A stretch of DNA of 45,735 nt from Acidobacteriota bacterium (GCA_018268835.1 JAFDVU010000037.1:1-45735), one strand, 5' to 3'; positions 8,168-16,324 are shown, counted from the first letter of the stretch. Notes: generated by a model from the sequence alone, not told the origin. Numbers and translations are program-made.

Positions 8168-8962
8168 CTACGCCAGCAACTCTCCCGTCATCACGGTGAC
8201 CGCCTGTCCGGCGATCTTCACCCTCTCGCCGGCGACGCGGAGGCGGAGCACGCCGCCGCGCGCCGACGCCTGAAACGCCGTGAACTCGCTCCTGCCGAGC
8301 ACGCCCATCCAGTACGGGGCCAGCGCCGTGTGCGCCGATCCGGTGACGGGATCTTCGTCCACGCCGGCGCCGGGAGCGAAGAAGCGCGAGACGAAATCGA
8401 ATTCCCCGGTGGCGCCGCGCGCGGTCACGATCACGCCGCGCACGGGCAATTTCTTCAGCGCGGTATGGTCCGGAGCGAGGGCGCGTACGGTGGCTTCGGA
8501 ATCCACCTCCACCAGGTAGTCGAATGCGTTTTTTCCCACGAAGCGCGCCCCGGTCAGGCCGAGGGCCGGCAGCAGGGACGGCGGCGGCTCGGCCGGAACC
8601 GCGAGCTTGGCCGGGAAATCGAGCTCGATCCAATCCCCCCGGCGGTCGGCGGTGAGCAGCCCGCTGCGCGTGTGGAAGCGCGCCTGCGCGCCGGCGGGCA
8701 GGTGCCCGTCCTCCCACAGCACGTGGGCCGAGGCCACGGTGGCGTGGCCGCAGAGGTCCACTTCCACCGCCGGAGTGAACCAGCGCAACTGGTGCCCGTC
8801 CCCTGCCCGTACCAGGAAGGCGGTTTCCGATAGGTTCATCTCGCGCGCGACGTTGCGCATCCACTCTTCCGGCATGGCGTGAGGGAGCACGCAAACGGCG
8901 GCCGGGTTGCCGCCAAACGGGGTGGCGGTGAAGGCGTCCACCTGAACGATTCGAAGGCCCAT
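8168..8962 (-). CDS. PhzF family isomerase-like protein
   Basis: This 264-residue protein has the two-lobed PhzF/diaminopimelate-epimerase fold signatures: V-D-A-F-T-A-T-P-F-G-G-N-P-A-A-V-C at the N-terminus, N-L-S-E-T-A-F-L around residue 43-50 (the Glu is the catalytic residue of PhzF), and D-L-C-G-H-A-T-V-A-S-A-H in the first lobe. The second lobe shows D-E-D-P-V-T-G-S-A-H-T-A-L-A-P-Y-W. PhzF itself isomerises a phenazine precursor, but most members in genomes without phenazine genes are of unknown substrate, and no phenazine gene is near. It sits 29 bases downstream of the peptide-symporter pair start, on the same strand, and is probably separately transcribed. Confidence 0.92.
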   Translation of the reverse strand: MGLRIVQVDAFTATPFGGNPAAVCVLPHAMPEEWMRNVAREMNLSETAFLVRAGDGHQLRWFTPAVEVDLCGHATVASAHVLWEDGHLPAGAQARFHTRSGLLTADRRGDWIELDFPAKLAVPAEPPPSLLPALGLTGARFVGKNAFDYLVEVDSEATVRALAPDHTALKKLPVRGVIVTARGATGEFDFVSRFFAPGAGVDEDPVTGSAHTALAPYWMGVLGRSEFTAFQASARGGVLRLRVAGERVKIAGQAVTVMTGELLA

Positions 8963-9020
8963 TCATGCAGGTTACCGCACGGCGAAACCAAATCGCCGCC
9001 GGCGGAGTCCAATGTGACAA

Positions 9021-9440
9021 ATGCAGGAACGCTGGATGGGTTTGGGGACGTCGGTCCTGGCGATAGGCGTGGCCTTCGCCCTGAGTCTGTTGCGCGGTCC
9101 GGCGGGGCAGCCGCTGGTACACCCGCTCGACTCGCCGCCGCCGCCGGTGCGCATCGTACGTTTCTTCGCCACCACCGGCGCTTTGTTCGCCGGGGAGACG
9201 GCCAAGCTCTGCTACGGGGTGGAAAACGCGCGCACGGTCAAATTGTCCCCGGAAATGGATCGCGTTCCGCCGTCGCCGGGGCGCTGCATCGAGGTCCATC
9301 CCGAACACACCACCCACTACACGCTGCAGGCCGAGGGGTTTGACGGCCGCATCGCCATCCGCTCCCTGACGATTCCCGTGCAGCGGCTGCCGCTGTACAC
9401 GCTGCCCTTGCACCAGGTGGTCTGGAAACGGCCTCGCTAG
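9021..9440 (+). CDS. Membrane-anchored protein of unknown function
   Basis: I do not recognise this 139-residue protein. It begins with a hydrophobic helix (about residues 6-25, G-L-G-T-S-V-L-A-I-G-V-A-F-A-L-S-L-L) that could be an uncleaved anchor or signal peptide. A Pro-rich linker follows (D-S-P-P-P-P-V-R), then about 80 residues with alternating hydrophobic pattern and a C-x(39-40)-C pair (C-Y-G-V-E-N-A and R-C-I-E-V). The pattern I-x-x-F-x-A-T-x-x-x-L-x-x-G-E-x-x-x-L-C-Y-x-V-E-N-A resembles a short Ig-like or PKD-like sandwich in which charge and spacing suggest a periplasmic domain. It is divergent from the PhzF gene with 58 bases between starts. Confidence 0.6.
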   Translation: MQERWMGLGTSVLAIGVAFALSLLRGPAGQPLVHPLDSPPPPVRIVRFFATTGALFAGETAKLCYGVENARTVKLSPEMDRVPPSPGRCIEVHPEHTTHYTLQAEGFDGRIAIRSLTIPVQRLPLYTLPLHQVVWKRPR

Positions 9441-9467
9441 CAGCCCGCGGCCGAAGGGCCAAAACAC

Positions 9468-9534
9468 CGCTTACGAACGTGCGCGGCTCCGCAGTTTCAG
9501 CTGGTTACGGAACCGCGGCCGTTAAGGGAGCGAC
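9468..9534 (+). repeat. Candidate dispersed imperfect palindrome
   Basis: In the 99-base gap between two convergent genes there is an imperfect inverted structure: GCGGCTCCG near 9482 pairs, with one mismatch, with CGGAACCGC near 9508-9516, and the unit continues into GGCCGTTAAGGGAGCGAC. I recall very similar units (a GGTTACGGA-CCGCGACCGT-AGGGAGCGG pattern) scattered between genes in Solibacter-type genomes, but that is memory, not a search. It could also serve as a weak terminator for the genes on either side, although no clean T-tract follows. Confidence 0.45.
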
Positions 9535-9539
9535 TTTTG

Positions 9540-11780
9540 CTACGGCCTCTCAAGGGGTTCGGAGTTCCCGCTGGATGCCACCTCGCGGTCGATATCCTGC
9601 ATGACTTCGCTGGCGTCCTGCGAATGGAGATCCTGCGCCAGGCGCCGCAGCGCAACCCCGACGATATCGCGATGGTGCAATTTCGCCCCCGGCCCCCTGG
9701 CGCTGATCTCGAGCCATAGCTTGTGAACCAGATCGATATCCTCCGGCCAGAGGCGCGGCGGATGCGGGCCCAGGTTGAAGAAGACCACGTCCTTCTGGTT
9801 TTCCAGAACCAGTTCGAGCGAAATCGAGGGCCGCGGCTCGGGGAGTTTCTCCCAATACTCGCCTACCGCGGCGCCCTGTTCGGCGGGGGAGAGTTTGGGC
9901 GACAGGCCCATCACGATGCGGGAAGATTGCAGGCGGGCGGCCGTCTGCACCACGGCGTCGTACGGATCCCGGCCAGGCACGACCATCAACTCGACGTGCT
10001 TGCCGGCCTTTTCGGCCAGCGTGACCACCTTGGTGAAGACGTCGGTTTCGGCGTCGGAGAACATCTGTTCCGGTTCCAGGCCGTGTTCCCCGGAGCCGGC
10101 TTTGAGCGAACGCACCGAGAGCACCACGATGTCCATCTTGCGTGTGTCGGTCTTGCGCAGGATGCGGTCGAGATGTTGCAGGCGGTTGGGATTGCGCACC
10201 GCCACCAGGATGTTGCCGGGGCGGACGTTGACCATCTCCCGGTTGACGTCGGAGCGCGCGTCGAGATTGAACTTTTCCAGTTCCTGCCCTTCGTGCTTGC
10301 GGTTGCGTTTGTTGTACAGTTCGCTGGCTTCGAAAATTACGAAGAACGCGACTGTGAAGGCCAGGCCGCTCACCGTGGCTACTCTCTTGGTGAACAGGTT
10401 GATGATGGCGAGGCTGAACAGGGAGACGGTGATAAGGGCCAGGCCGAGGGGAAACTCGCGGCCCCCGATGGTGAAGTTCAGCGGCACCTTCCATTCCCGA
10501 TTGGCCGGCTGCTTGTAGCGCAGAACGAGCACGCTCAGCGCCTTCATCGAGAAACTCCACACGACGCCGAAGGCGTAGGCTTCGCCGAGCAGCGTGATGT
10601 CGCCCATGGTGATGAAGATCGTGAACAACTGCATCAGCACCACGGTGTTGATGAGCCGGTTCGTGGTGCCGAACTTGCGGTGCGGATGGCGGAACCAGTC
10701 CGGCAGCACACCGTCTTCGGCCACTCGGTTGAGCACGCCGTTCGACCCGATGATGGCGGTGTTCACCGCTCCGGACAGGATCAGTGTGCCCACCAGGACC
10801 ACGAAGGCATGGAACAGCAGTTTGACCGGCGTCGGGCCGATCAGGTACATGGAGAGGCCACCGATCAGGTTGTCCAGGAAATCCTTGCGGGCGCCGTCGG
10901 GGATGATCATCACGGCGAAGAAGGAGACCAGCGAGGTGAACAACATGCTGTAGAGGAAAATCACCATGCCGGCGCGCTCCAGGTTCTTCAGCTTGGGGTG
11001 CGCGATCTCGCGGTAAACCTGCGCCATGGTTTCAAAGCCGCTCATGGCCAGCAGGGAATGTCCCAGTCCCACCATGATGGCGATAGCGGTCACGGTAGGC
11101 GCGAAGGTGCCTTTCAGCCAGCCCAGCGATTCGTCGGTGAAGTGAATATTCTGCAGGGTCGGCAGGGGAACCGGCTGATAACCATTCTTGAAGATCGTAA
11201 CCAGGCACCAGACGATCAGCATCACCACCATCACGGTAGTGACCTGCATGATGCGCAGTGCCTTCTCGCTGGACTCGTGGATCCCGATGATATTCTGCCA
11301 CCAGAAGTAAACCGTTACGGCGGCGGCGAAGGCGGCGGCGAAGTGGGGCGGGCTGACGTGCAGGGCGCCGACATGCAGGTAGACGCCGACCTCGTTGATG
11401 AGACCGCCCAGATACAGCCCCGCGCTGACGCCGCTGATCGGTCCGGTGAGCACGTAGTCGAACATCAGCGCCGAGACGGAGAATTTCGCCAGCGTGGCGC
11501 CCATGGCCTCATGCACCACTCTGTATACGCCGCCGCGCACGAACATCGAACAGCTCTCGATGTAGATCGCGCGCACCGCGTAGGAGAACAGCATGATCGA
11601 GAGGATGAACCACGGCGCCGCCTTGCCCACCGCGGTTTCGGCGATGCCGCCCACGTAGTACGCGCTGGAAGCCAGGTCGCTCAGCACGATCGCGGCGGCG
11701 CGCCAGAAGGAAATGAATGACAGCATGACGGTGGTCGCAACTACGACCTTGACCGTCGCCGGCCTTTGCCCGGTTGTCAC
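9540..11780 (-). CDS. APC-superfamily permease with C-terminal UspA-like domain, KimA-like candidate potassium importer
   Basis: The 746-residue protein has about twelve hydrophobic helices over residues 1-480, with the early motif S-D-L-A-S-S-A-Y-Y-V-G-G-I, then F-V-R-G-G-V-Y-R-V-V (compare the G-G-A-Y motif of APC permeases) and F-D-Y-V-L-T-G-P-I-S. A soluble part follows; about residues 520-650 (N-I-L-V-A-V-R-N-P-N, then M-D-I-V-V-L-S-V-R and R-I-V-M-G-L-S-P) look like a universal-stress-type alpha/beta domain. This permease-plus-Usp layout is that of KimA, the potassium/proton symporter that Bacillus subtilis controls by c-di-AMP at both RNA and protein levels. A c-di-AMP riboswitch precedes the gene, supporting that assignment over an amino acid transporter. 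Start is GTG with AAGGAG seven bases upstream. Confidence 0.82.
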   Translation of the reverse strand: MTTGQRPATVKVVVATTVMLSFISFWRAAAIVLSDLASSAYYVGGIAETAVGKAAPWFILSIMLFSYAVRAIYIESCSMFVRGGVYRVVHEAMGATLAKFSVSALMFDYVLTGPISGVSAGLYLGGLINEVGVYLHVGALHVSPPHFAAAFAAAVTVYFWWQNIIGIHESSEKALRIMQVTTVMVVMLIVWCLVTIFKNGYQPVPLPTLQNIHFTDESLGWLKGTFAPTVTAIAIMVGLGHSLLAMSGFETMAQVYREIAHPKLKNLERAGMVIFLYSMLFTSLVSFFAVMIIPDGARKDFLDNLIGGLSMYLIGPTPVKLLFHAFVVLVGTLILSGAVNTAIIGSNGVLNRVAEDGVLPDWFRHPHRKFGTTNRLINTVVLMQLFTIFITMGDITLLGEAYAFGVVWSFSMKALSVLVLRYKQPANREWKVPLNFTIGGREFPLGLALITVSLFSLAIINLFTKRVATVSGLAFTVAFFVIFEASELYNKRNRKHEGQELEKFNLDARSDVNREMVNVRPGNILVAVRNPNRLQHLDRILRKTDTRKMDIVVLSVRSLKAGSGEHGLEPEQMFSDAETDVFTKVVTLAEKAGKHVELMVVPGRDPYDAVVQTAARLQSSRIVMGLSPKLSPAEQGAAVGEYWEKLPEPRPSISLELVLENQKDVVFFNLGPHPPRLWPEDIDLVHKLWLEISARGPGAKLHHRDIVGVALRRLAQDLHSQDASEVMQDIDREVASSGNSEPLERP

Positions 11781-11786
11781 GGAAGC

Positions 11787-11924
11787 ACTCCTTGAACCAC
11801 CCCTTCGGTGGCTTTCAAATAAGCTTGCGAGGTTAGCTGACGGGCTCGAGCTTGAAAGTACTCTGTCCTCACGGACTTCGCCCCAAAAACCTGGATCCCC
11901 CGCCTTCGTATGAAGTTCAGCAAA
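11787..11924 (-). promoter_or_regulatory. c-di-AMP riboswitch (ydaO/yuaA class)
   Basis: On the minus strand the leader contains, in order, GCTGAACTTCAT, then GGGGGATCCAGG, TTTTTGGGGCGAAGTCC, GTACTTTCAAGCTCGAG and the highly conserved block CCGTCAGCTAACCTCGCAAG, followed by a hairpin (GCCACC/GGTGG with TTGAA/TTCAA) and AAGGAG. These blocks and their order match the ydaO-yuaA consensus, whose most diagnostic part is CCGUCAGCUAACCUCGUAAGC. The Shine-Dalgarno lies at its 3' edge (11793-11788), seven bases before the GTG of the permease. In known cases, c-di-AMP binding lowers expression of potassium or osmolyte transport genes; a similar OFF switch is inferred here. Confidence 0.9.
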
Positions 11925-11942
11925 GCTATATTAACATGAAGT

Positions 11943-13253
11943 ATGGAAGCCGAAGCGCTCGCGCGCCAGGTGATCCACCGGCTGCGCGATAGCGGGCACC
12001 GGGCGTACCTGGTCGGCGGCTGCGTGCGCGACTTGCTGCTCGAAACCAAGCCGAAAGACTTCGACATCGCCACCGACGCGCGCCCGGATCGCATCATGGA
12101 TCTGTTCCCGCGATCCAGCCGGGTGGGAGCACATTTCGGCGTGGTCCTGGTGCGGGATTACTTCGAACAGGTGGAGGTGGCCACCTTCCGCAGCGACCAC
12201 GATTACCTGGACGGGCGGCATCCCGAGCAGGTCCGCTTCGAATCCGATCCGCGCCAGGACGTGCTGCGCCGCGACTTCACCATCAACGGGCTGATGATGG
12301 ATCCCGACGACGGCAAGGTCCTGGACTTCGTGGAAGGGCGGGCTGACCTGGAGCGCGGCATCATCCGGGCGATCGGAGATCCCTTCCAGCGGTTCCGCGA
12401 GGACCACCTGCGCCTGCTGCGCGCCGTACGCTTCGCCGCGCGCTACGGCTTCGTCATCGAGTCCAGTACGTTCGATGCCATCCGGCGCGACCACGCGCTG
12501 ATCCTGAAGGTGTCCTCCGAAAGGGTGCGGGAGGAGCTGGTCCGGATTCTGACCGAGGGTGGGGCGCGGCGCGGTTTCGAACTGCTGGATGCCGGCGGCA
12601 TGCTGCAGGACCTGCTGCCCGAGGTGGCGGCGATGAAGGGCGTCGCGCAGCCCCCCGATTATCATCCCGAAGGCGACGTCTGGACCCACACCCTGCTGCT
12701 GCTGGAAAAGCTGCCGCAGCCGGTAACCGCCACTCTGGCGCTGGCCGCGCTGCTGCACGACGTGGGCAAGCCGCCCACGTTCCGCGTGGCGGGCCGCATC
12801 CGCTTCGACGGGCACGTGGACGCCGGCGTGCAAATGGCCAACGGCATCCTCAACCGCCTGCGCTTTTCACGCTGCGAGATCGAGCAGGTAGAGGCGCTGA
12901 TCGGAAATCACATGAAGTTCAAGGACGTGCACAACATGAAGGAGAGCACGCTCAAGCGCTTCCTGCGCATGCCGGACTTCGCCGAGCACATGGAACTGCA
13001 CCGCCTGGACGTGCTCAGCAGCAACGGCCGCATGGAGAATTACGAGCTGGCCAAACGCAAGCTCGCCGAGTATCGCCAGGAGCAGCTCAAGCCCGAGCCG
13101 TTGCTGAGCGGCGCGGACCTGATCGGGCTCGGCTACGAGCCGGGACCGGTGTTCACGGCGATTCTGCGGGCGGTGGAGGACGCACAACTGGAAGGGCGTA
13201 TCGACAGCTACGACCAGGCGATCCAGATGGTGCGCGAACTGTTTCCGCGTTGA
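11943..13253 (+). CDS. cca: CCA tRNA nucleotidyltransferase / poly(A) polymerase family protein with HD domain
   Basis: The protein (436 residues) is a class II nucleotidyltransferase that most likely adds or repairs the 3' CCA end of tRNA. It shows L-V-G-G-C-V-R-D-L-L-L at about residues 22-32, the metal-binding D-F-D-I-A-T-D-A at 40-47, R-R-D-F-T-I-N-G-L-M around 110-119 and the neck motif R-F-R-E-D-H-L-R-L-L-R-A-V-R-F-A. A C-terminal HD domain carries A-L-L-H-D-V-G-K-P. Sequence alone does not decide between CCA-adding enzyme and poly(A) polymerase; the HD domain is common to bacterial CCA enzymes. It diverges from the riboswitch-controlled permease and its start lies about 19 bases beyond the riboswitch start. 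Confidence 0.9.
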   Translation: MEAEALARQVIHRLRDSGHRAYLVGGCVRDLLLETKPKDFDIATDARPDRIMDLFPRSSRVGAHFGVVLVRDYFEQVEVATFRSDHDYLDGRHPEQVRFESDPRQDVLRRDFTINGLMMDPDDGKVLDFVEGRADLERGIIRAIGDPFQRFREDHLRLLRAVRFAARYGFVIESSTFDAIRRDHALILKVSSERVREELVRILTEGGARRGFELLDAGGMLQDLLPEVAAMKGVAQPPDYHPEGDVWTHTLLLLEKLPQPVTATLALAALLHDVGKPPTFRVAGRIRFDGHVDAGVQMANGILNRLRFSRCEIEQVEALIGNHMKFKDVHNMKESTLKRFLRMPDFAEHMELHRLDVLSSNGRMENYELAKRKLAEYRQEQLKPEPLLSGADLIGLGYEPGPVFTAILRAVEDAQLEGRIDSYDQAIQMVRELFPR

Positions 13254-13260
13254 CCCCATG

Positions 13261-13276
13261 ACCGGATGCGTCCGGT
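13261..13276 (+). other. Small hairpin after the nucleotidyltransferase gene
   Basis: ACCGGA and TCCGGT form a perfect 6-bp stem with the tetraloop TGCG, eight bases after the stop codon of the previous gene. No T-tract follows, so it is not a standard terminator; it may be an RNA-end stabiliser or chance. Confidence 0.35.
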
Positions 13277-13307
13277 CGCGTCCACCTGCTATATTTCTAG
13301 AGCCGCC

Positions 13308-13691
13308 ATGTCCGACAGCAACCCGCTCGACCGCCTGGACCGCCAGGAGTTGCTCTGGCTCACCGCCATCCTGAAAGACGCCTGCCGCGAGCGTCTGGAG
13401 AAGAACCTGATCAGCCAGGCATTCGAAGAGCGCCTGTACAAGCGCGGCCCGGTGGAGGGGCGGCTGGATCCGCGTCCGTTTCTGAAGATCTGGGAGCCGC
13501 GCTACCGCAAGTTCCTGGAGGTCGCCGGCGAGTTGCACCAGCAACTCGAGGGCGAGGAAGCGCGCGCCGCGGCGGAGGGCTTGCGGGCGCAATTCGCTCC
13601 GCAGATCGTGCGGCGGCACGGTCCGGCGTCCTCGCAAGTTATGATTGAGGAGAATGCCGCTCCTTCTCGACGGAAATCGCGTTCGCGATGA
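13308..13691 (+). CDS. Small Arg/Glu-rich protein of unknown function
   Basis: This 127-residue protein, starting at the ATG M-S-D-S-N-P-L-D-R-L-D-R, is not one I recognise. The sequence is helical and highly charged, with no signal peptide or membrane segment. A repeated L-x-x-L-D-R-Q-E-L-L-W-L-T-A-I-L-K-D-A-C start, then L-E-K-N-L-I-S-Q-A-F-E-E-R-L-Y-K-R-G, suggests a compact helical fold. The tail ends in a basic run (S-R-R-K-S-R-S-R) which overlaps the beginning of folD by 38 bases. An upstream in-frame ATG at 13266 would add 14 residues but lacks a ribosome site. Its place between cca and folD on the same strand suggests one transcript. Confidence 0.6.
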   Translation: MSDSNPLDRLDRQELLWLTAILKDACRERLEKNLISQAFEERLYKRGPVEGRLDPRPFLKIWEPRYRKFLEVAGELHQQLEGEEARAAAEGLRAQFAPQIVRRHGPASSQVMIEENAAPSRRKSRSR

Positions 13692-14583
13692 CATCAAGAG
13701 CGAACTGAAGCCGCGCGTAGCCGCCCTCACCGGAAAGGGCCGGCCTCCGGGGCTGGCGGTGGTGCTGGTGGGCAACAATCCGGCCAGCGCCATCTACGTG
13801 CGCAACAAGATCAAGACCTGTCACGACCTGGGCATCTACTCCGAATCGATCACACCGCCGGATGCCATCAACACCGAGGAACTGCTGGCCGTGGTGGAAC
13901 GGTTGAACGCGCGGGAAGAGATTGACGGCATCCTGGTGCAACTGCCGCTGCCGCCGCAGGTGGACGCCAAGCGCATCCTGCTGTCCATCGACCCGGAGAA
14001 GGACGTGGACGGCTTCCATCCTTTCAACGTCGGCGCGTTGGTGGCGGGGCTGCCGGCGCCGCGCGCGTGCACGCCGGCGGGCATCATTGAACTGCTCAAG
14101 CGGCACGGGATCGCGATCGCCGGTAAGCGGGCGGTGGTGGTCGGGCGCAGCGACATCGTGGGTAAGCCTGCGGCGATGCTGCTGCTGCACGAACACGCCA
14201 CCGTCACCATCTGCCATTCGAAGACGCCGGACCTGCCCGCGGTGTGCCGCGAGGCGGACATCCTGGTGGCCGCGATCGGGCGGGCGGCCATGCTCACGGC
14301 GGACTACATCAAGCCCGGCGCGGCCGTGGTCGATGTGGGCACGAATCACATCGCGGACCGGGAATTGGCGGCGCGCATTTTCCGCAATTCGCCGGAGAGG
14401 CTCGCGGCCTTCGATAAGAAGGGCAGCGCACTGGTCGGTGACGTGGACCCCTTTGACGTGATTGAGCGCGCCGGGGCCTACAGTCCGGTGCCGGGCGGCG
14501 TGGGTCCGCTGACGATCGCGATGCTGATGGTGAATACGGTGGCCGCCGCGGAGCGCCATGTGGCGGCGCGGCCGGTATGCTAA
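13654..14583 (+). CDS. folD: Bifunctional methylenetetrahydrofolate dehydrogenase/cyclohydrolase FolD
   Basis: FolD interconverts 5,10-methylene-, methenyl- and 10-formyl-tetrahydrofolate in the cytosol. The N-terminal catalytic domain has A-V-V-L-V-G-N-N-P-A-S-A-I-Y-V-R-N-K-I-K (about residues 33-52), where the Tyr-x3-Lys pair lies in the active site, then D-G-I-L-V-Q-L-P-L-P and the P-E-K-D-V-D-G-F-H-P-F-N motif. The NADP-binding Rossmann half has V-V-V-G-R-S-D-I-V-G-K-P, and the end shows P-G-G-V-G-P-L-T-I-A-M-L. I prefer the ATG at 13654 over a TTG nine bases earlier. The ~309-residue length is at the upper end of the family. It overlaps the preceding small gene and coaE (7 bases), so they are co-translated. 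Confidence 0.96.
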   Translation: MPLLLDGNRVRDDIKSELKPRVAALTGKGRPPGLAVVLVGNNPASAIYVRNKIKTCHDLGIYSESITPPDAINTEELLAVVERLNAREEIDGILVQLPLPPQVDAKRILLSIDPEKDVDGFHPFNVGALVAGLPAPRACTPAGIIELLKRHGIAIAGKRAVVVGRSDIVGKPAAMLLLHEHATVTICHSKTPDLPAVCREADILVAAIGRAAMLTADYIKPGAAVVDVGTNHIADRELAARIFRNSPERLAAFDKKGSALVGDVDPFDVIERAGAYSPVPGGVGPLTIAMLMVNTVAAAERHVAARPVC

Positions 14584-15182
14584 GGGTAGGGTTGACGGGG
14601 GGCCTGGCCAGCGGCAAAAGCTTCGTGGGCGAGGCCCTGCGCGATATGGGCTGCCTGCTGGTCCAGGCCGATGAACTGGGGCACGAAGCGCTCACTCCGG
14701 GCGGCGCCGCGTACGCGCCCGTGATCGCCGAGTTCGGCCGCGAAGTCGTCACCGCGGAGGGAACGATCGATCGCCGGGCGCTGGCGGCGCTGGTGTTCGC
14801 CGATGCCGGGCGGCTGGCGCGGCTGAACGCGTTGGTGCATCCCGCCGTGGTGCGGCGGGAAGAGGAACTGATCGCCGAATTCGCTCGCCGCGACCCCGGG
14901 GGGATCGCGGTGGTGGAGGCGGCTATTCTGATCGAGACCGGCAGCTACCGTCGGTTCGATAAGCTGATCCTGGTGACCTGCGACCAGGAGCAGCAGGTGG
15001 AGCGGGCGCTGCGGCGGGAGGGCGCGGTGGAAGGCGACATCCGCGCCCGGATCAGCCGTCAGATGCCGCTCGAGGAGAAACGGAAATACGCCGATTTCGT
15101 CATAGATACATCCGGGCAGAAAGAGGATACGCTGCGCCAGACCCGGGCTGTCTACGATTCATTACGGAGAAATCAGTCATGA
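14577..15182 (+). CDS. coaE: Dephospho-CoA kinase
   Basis: CoaE performs the last step of coenzyme A synthesis, phosphorylating the 3' hydroxyl of the ribose of dephospho-CoA with ATP. The 201-residue protein starts M-L-R-V-G-L-T-G-G-L-A-S-G-K-S-F, containing the P-loop (G-x4-GKS) at residues 8-15. The acceptor-binding segment D-E-L-G-H-E-A-L follows, and the H-P-A-V motif is at residues 84-87. The later V-V-E-A-A-I-L-I-E-T-G and the LID-like region R-R-E-G-A-V-E-G-D-I-R-A-R-I-S-R-Q complete the family pattern. The start overlaps folD by seven bases, and the stop overlaps the protease start (ATGA), giving a tightly packed run of genes. Confidence 0.95.
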   Translation: MLRVGLTGGLASGKSFVGEALRDMGCLLVQADELGHEALTPGGAAYAPVIAEFGREVVTAEGTIDRRALAALVFADAGRLARLNALVHPAVVRREEELIAEFARRDPGGIAVVEAAILIETGSYRRFDKLILVTCDQEQQVERALRREGAVEGDIRARISRQMPLEEKRKYADFVIDTSGQKEDTLRQTRAVYDSLRRNQS

Positions 15183-16324
15183 AAGTGTTGCGAACTTTCC
15201 TGTGGGCCGTCGCCATGGCGGCTGGATTCGTCTACCTGACTTCGGTCACGCGCTGGGATGTGGGCCGGTTCCTGCGCCCGGTGGCTCCGGGAAGCCGGCT
15301 GTGGAGCGAGCCGGCCAGCGCGGCCACCAATTTCGGACCCGATGAGCAGAATAATATCGATATATATAAAGCCGCGCGCGACGCCGTGGTGAATATCACC
15401 TCCGTGGTTTACCGCGAGGATTTCTTTTTCCGAATTCTCCCGGAAAAAGGCACCGGCACCGGGTTTGTCATCAATCCCGACGGGCAGATTCTGACCAACC
15501 TGCACGTGGTGGCGGATAATCCCAATGACCTGAGCGTCACCCTTTCCGATAAAAAAGTGTTCAAAGCCAAGGTGCTGGGCTTCGACAAGCGCAACGACCT
15601 CGCGCTGATCCAGATCAACGCCGGACGCAAGTTGCCCACCTTGCGGCTGGGCGATTCCGACCGCCTGATCGTGGGGCAGAAGGTGCTCGCGATCGGCAAT
15701 CCGTTCCAGTTCGAGGGCACGCTGACCACCGGCATCGTCAGTTCGCTGGGACGCACGATCGAGACCGAGGATTCGCGCCTGGAAGGCATGATCCAGACCG
15801 ACGCGGCGATCAACCCCGGCAACAGCGGCGGACCGCTGATGGATTCCCACGGCAACGTGATCGGGATCAATACGGCGATTTACGGGCAGCAGGGGTCGAT
15901 CGGGATCGGCTTTGCCATGCCCATCGCGCGCGCCAAGGCAATGCTCGAGGAATACCAGACGCACGGCCAGATTTCGCGTCCCACGCTGGGGATCCAGACC
16001 GTGTACGTGGCCGGCGACCTGGCGCAGATGCTGAATCTGCCGGCCGATGGCGGGCTTTTGATCGAACAGGTGGAGAGCGGTTCGGCGGCGGAGAGCGCGG
16101 GGTTGCGCGGACCCACCGGCATGGTGCGGGTGGGCATGTACCGCCTGGGCGTGGGCGGCGATTTGATCATGGCGGTGGACGGGCAGGCGATTGCCGACAA
16201 CAACACCCTGCCGCGGGTATTGAACGGCAAGCGCGGCGGGGACTCGATGACGCTGACGATTTTCCGCGGCGGCCGCAAGATGGACGTGAAGGTAACGCTG
16301 GGATCGGCGCCGCAGCGCTTCTGA
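15179..16324 (+). CDS. HtrA/DegP-like S1C serine protease with one PDZ domain
   Basis: This periplasmic or membrane-attached protease degrades or refolds damaged envelope proteins in well-studied relatives. The 381-residue sequence has a hydrophobic N-terminus (about residues 7-22) and then a trypsin-like domain with the triad visible: H109 in T-N-L-H-V-V-A-D, D140 in K-R-N-D-L-A-L-I and S216 in P-G-N-S-G-G-P-L. The conserved G-T-G-T-G-F-V-I and I-N-T-A-I-Y strands fit. One PDZ domain follows (about 265-375), so it resembles DegS or single-PDZ HtrA rather than two-PDZ DegP. Start is the ATG overlapping the coaE stop by four bases; ACGGAGAAATC upstream is a modest ribosome site. A strong hairpin follows the gene. 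Confidence 0.92.
   Translation: MKVLRTFLWAVAMAAGFVYLTSVTRWDVGRFLRPVAPGSRLWSEPASAATNFGPDEQNNIDIYKAARDAVVNITSVVYREDFFFRILPEKGTGTGFVINPDGQILTNLHVVADNPNDLSVTLSDKKVFKAKVLGFDKRNDLALIQINAGRKLPTLRLGDSDRLIVGQKVLAIGNPFQFEGTLTTGIVSSLGRTIETEDSRLEGMIQTDAAINPGNSGGPLMDSHGNVIGINTAIYGQQGSIGIGFAMPIARAKAMLEEYQTHGQISRPTLGIQTVYVAGDLAQMLNLPADGGLLIEQVESGSAAESAGLRGPTGMVRVGMYRLGVGGDLIMAVDGQAIADNNTLPRVLNGKRGGDSMTLTIFRGGRKMDVKVTLGSAPQRF

Noticed and set aside
9723..11720. 665-codon plus-strand frame opposite the Usp-tailed permease
   Set aside because: Antisense shadow; the minus-strand product has clear helices and motifs and a riboswitch in front.
13645..13653. TTG start for FolD nine bases upstream of the ATG
   Set aside because: It has no ribosome site of its own and the ATG gives the normal FolD N-terminus.
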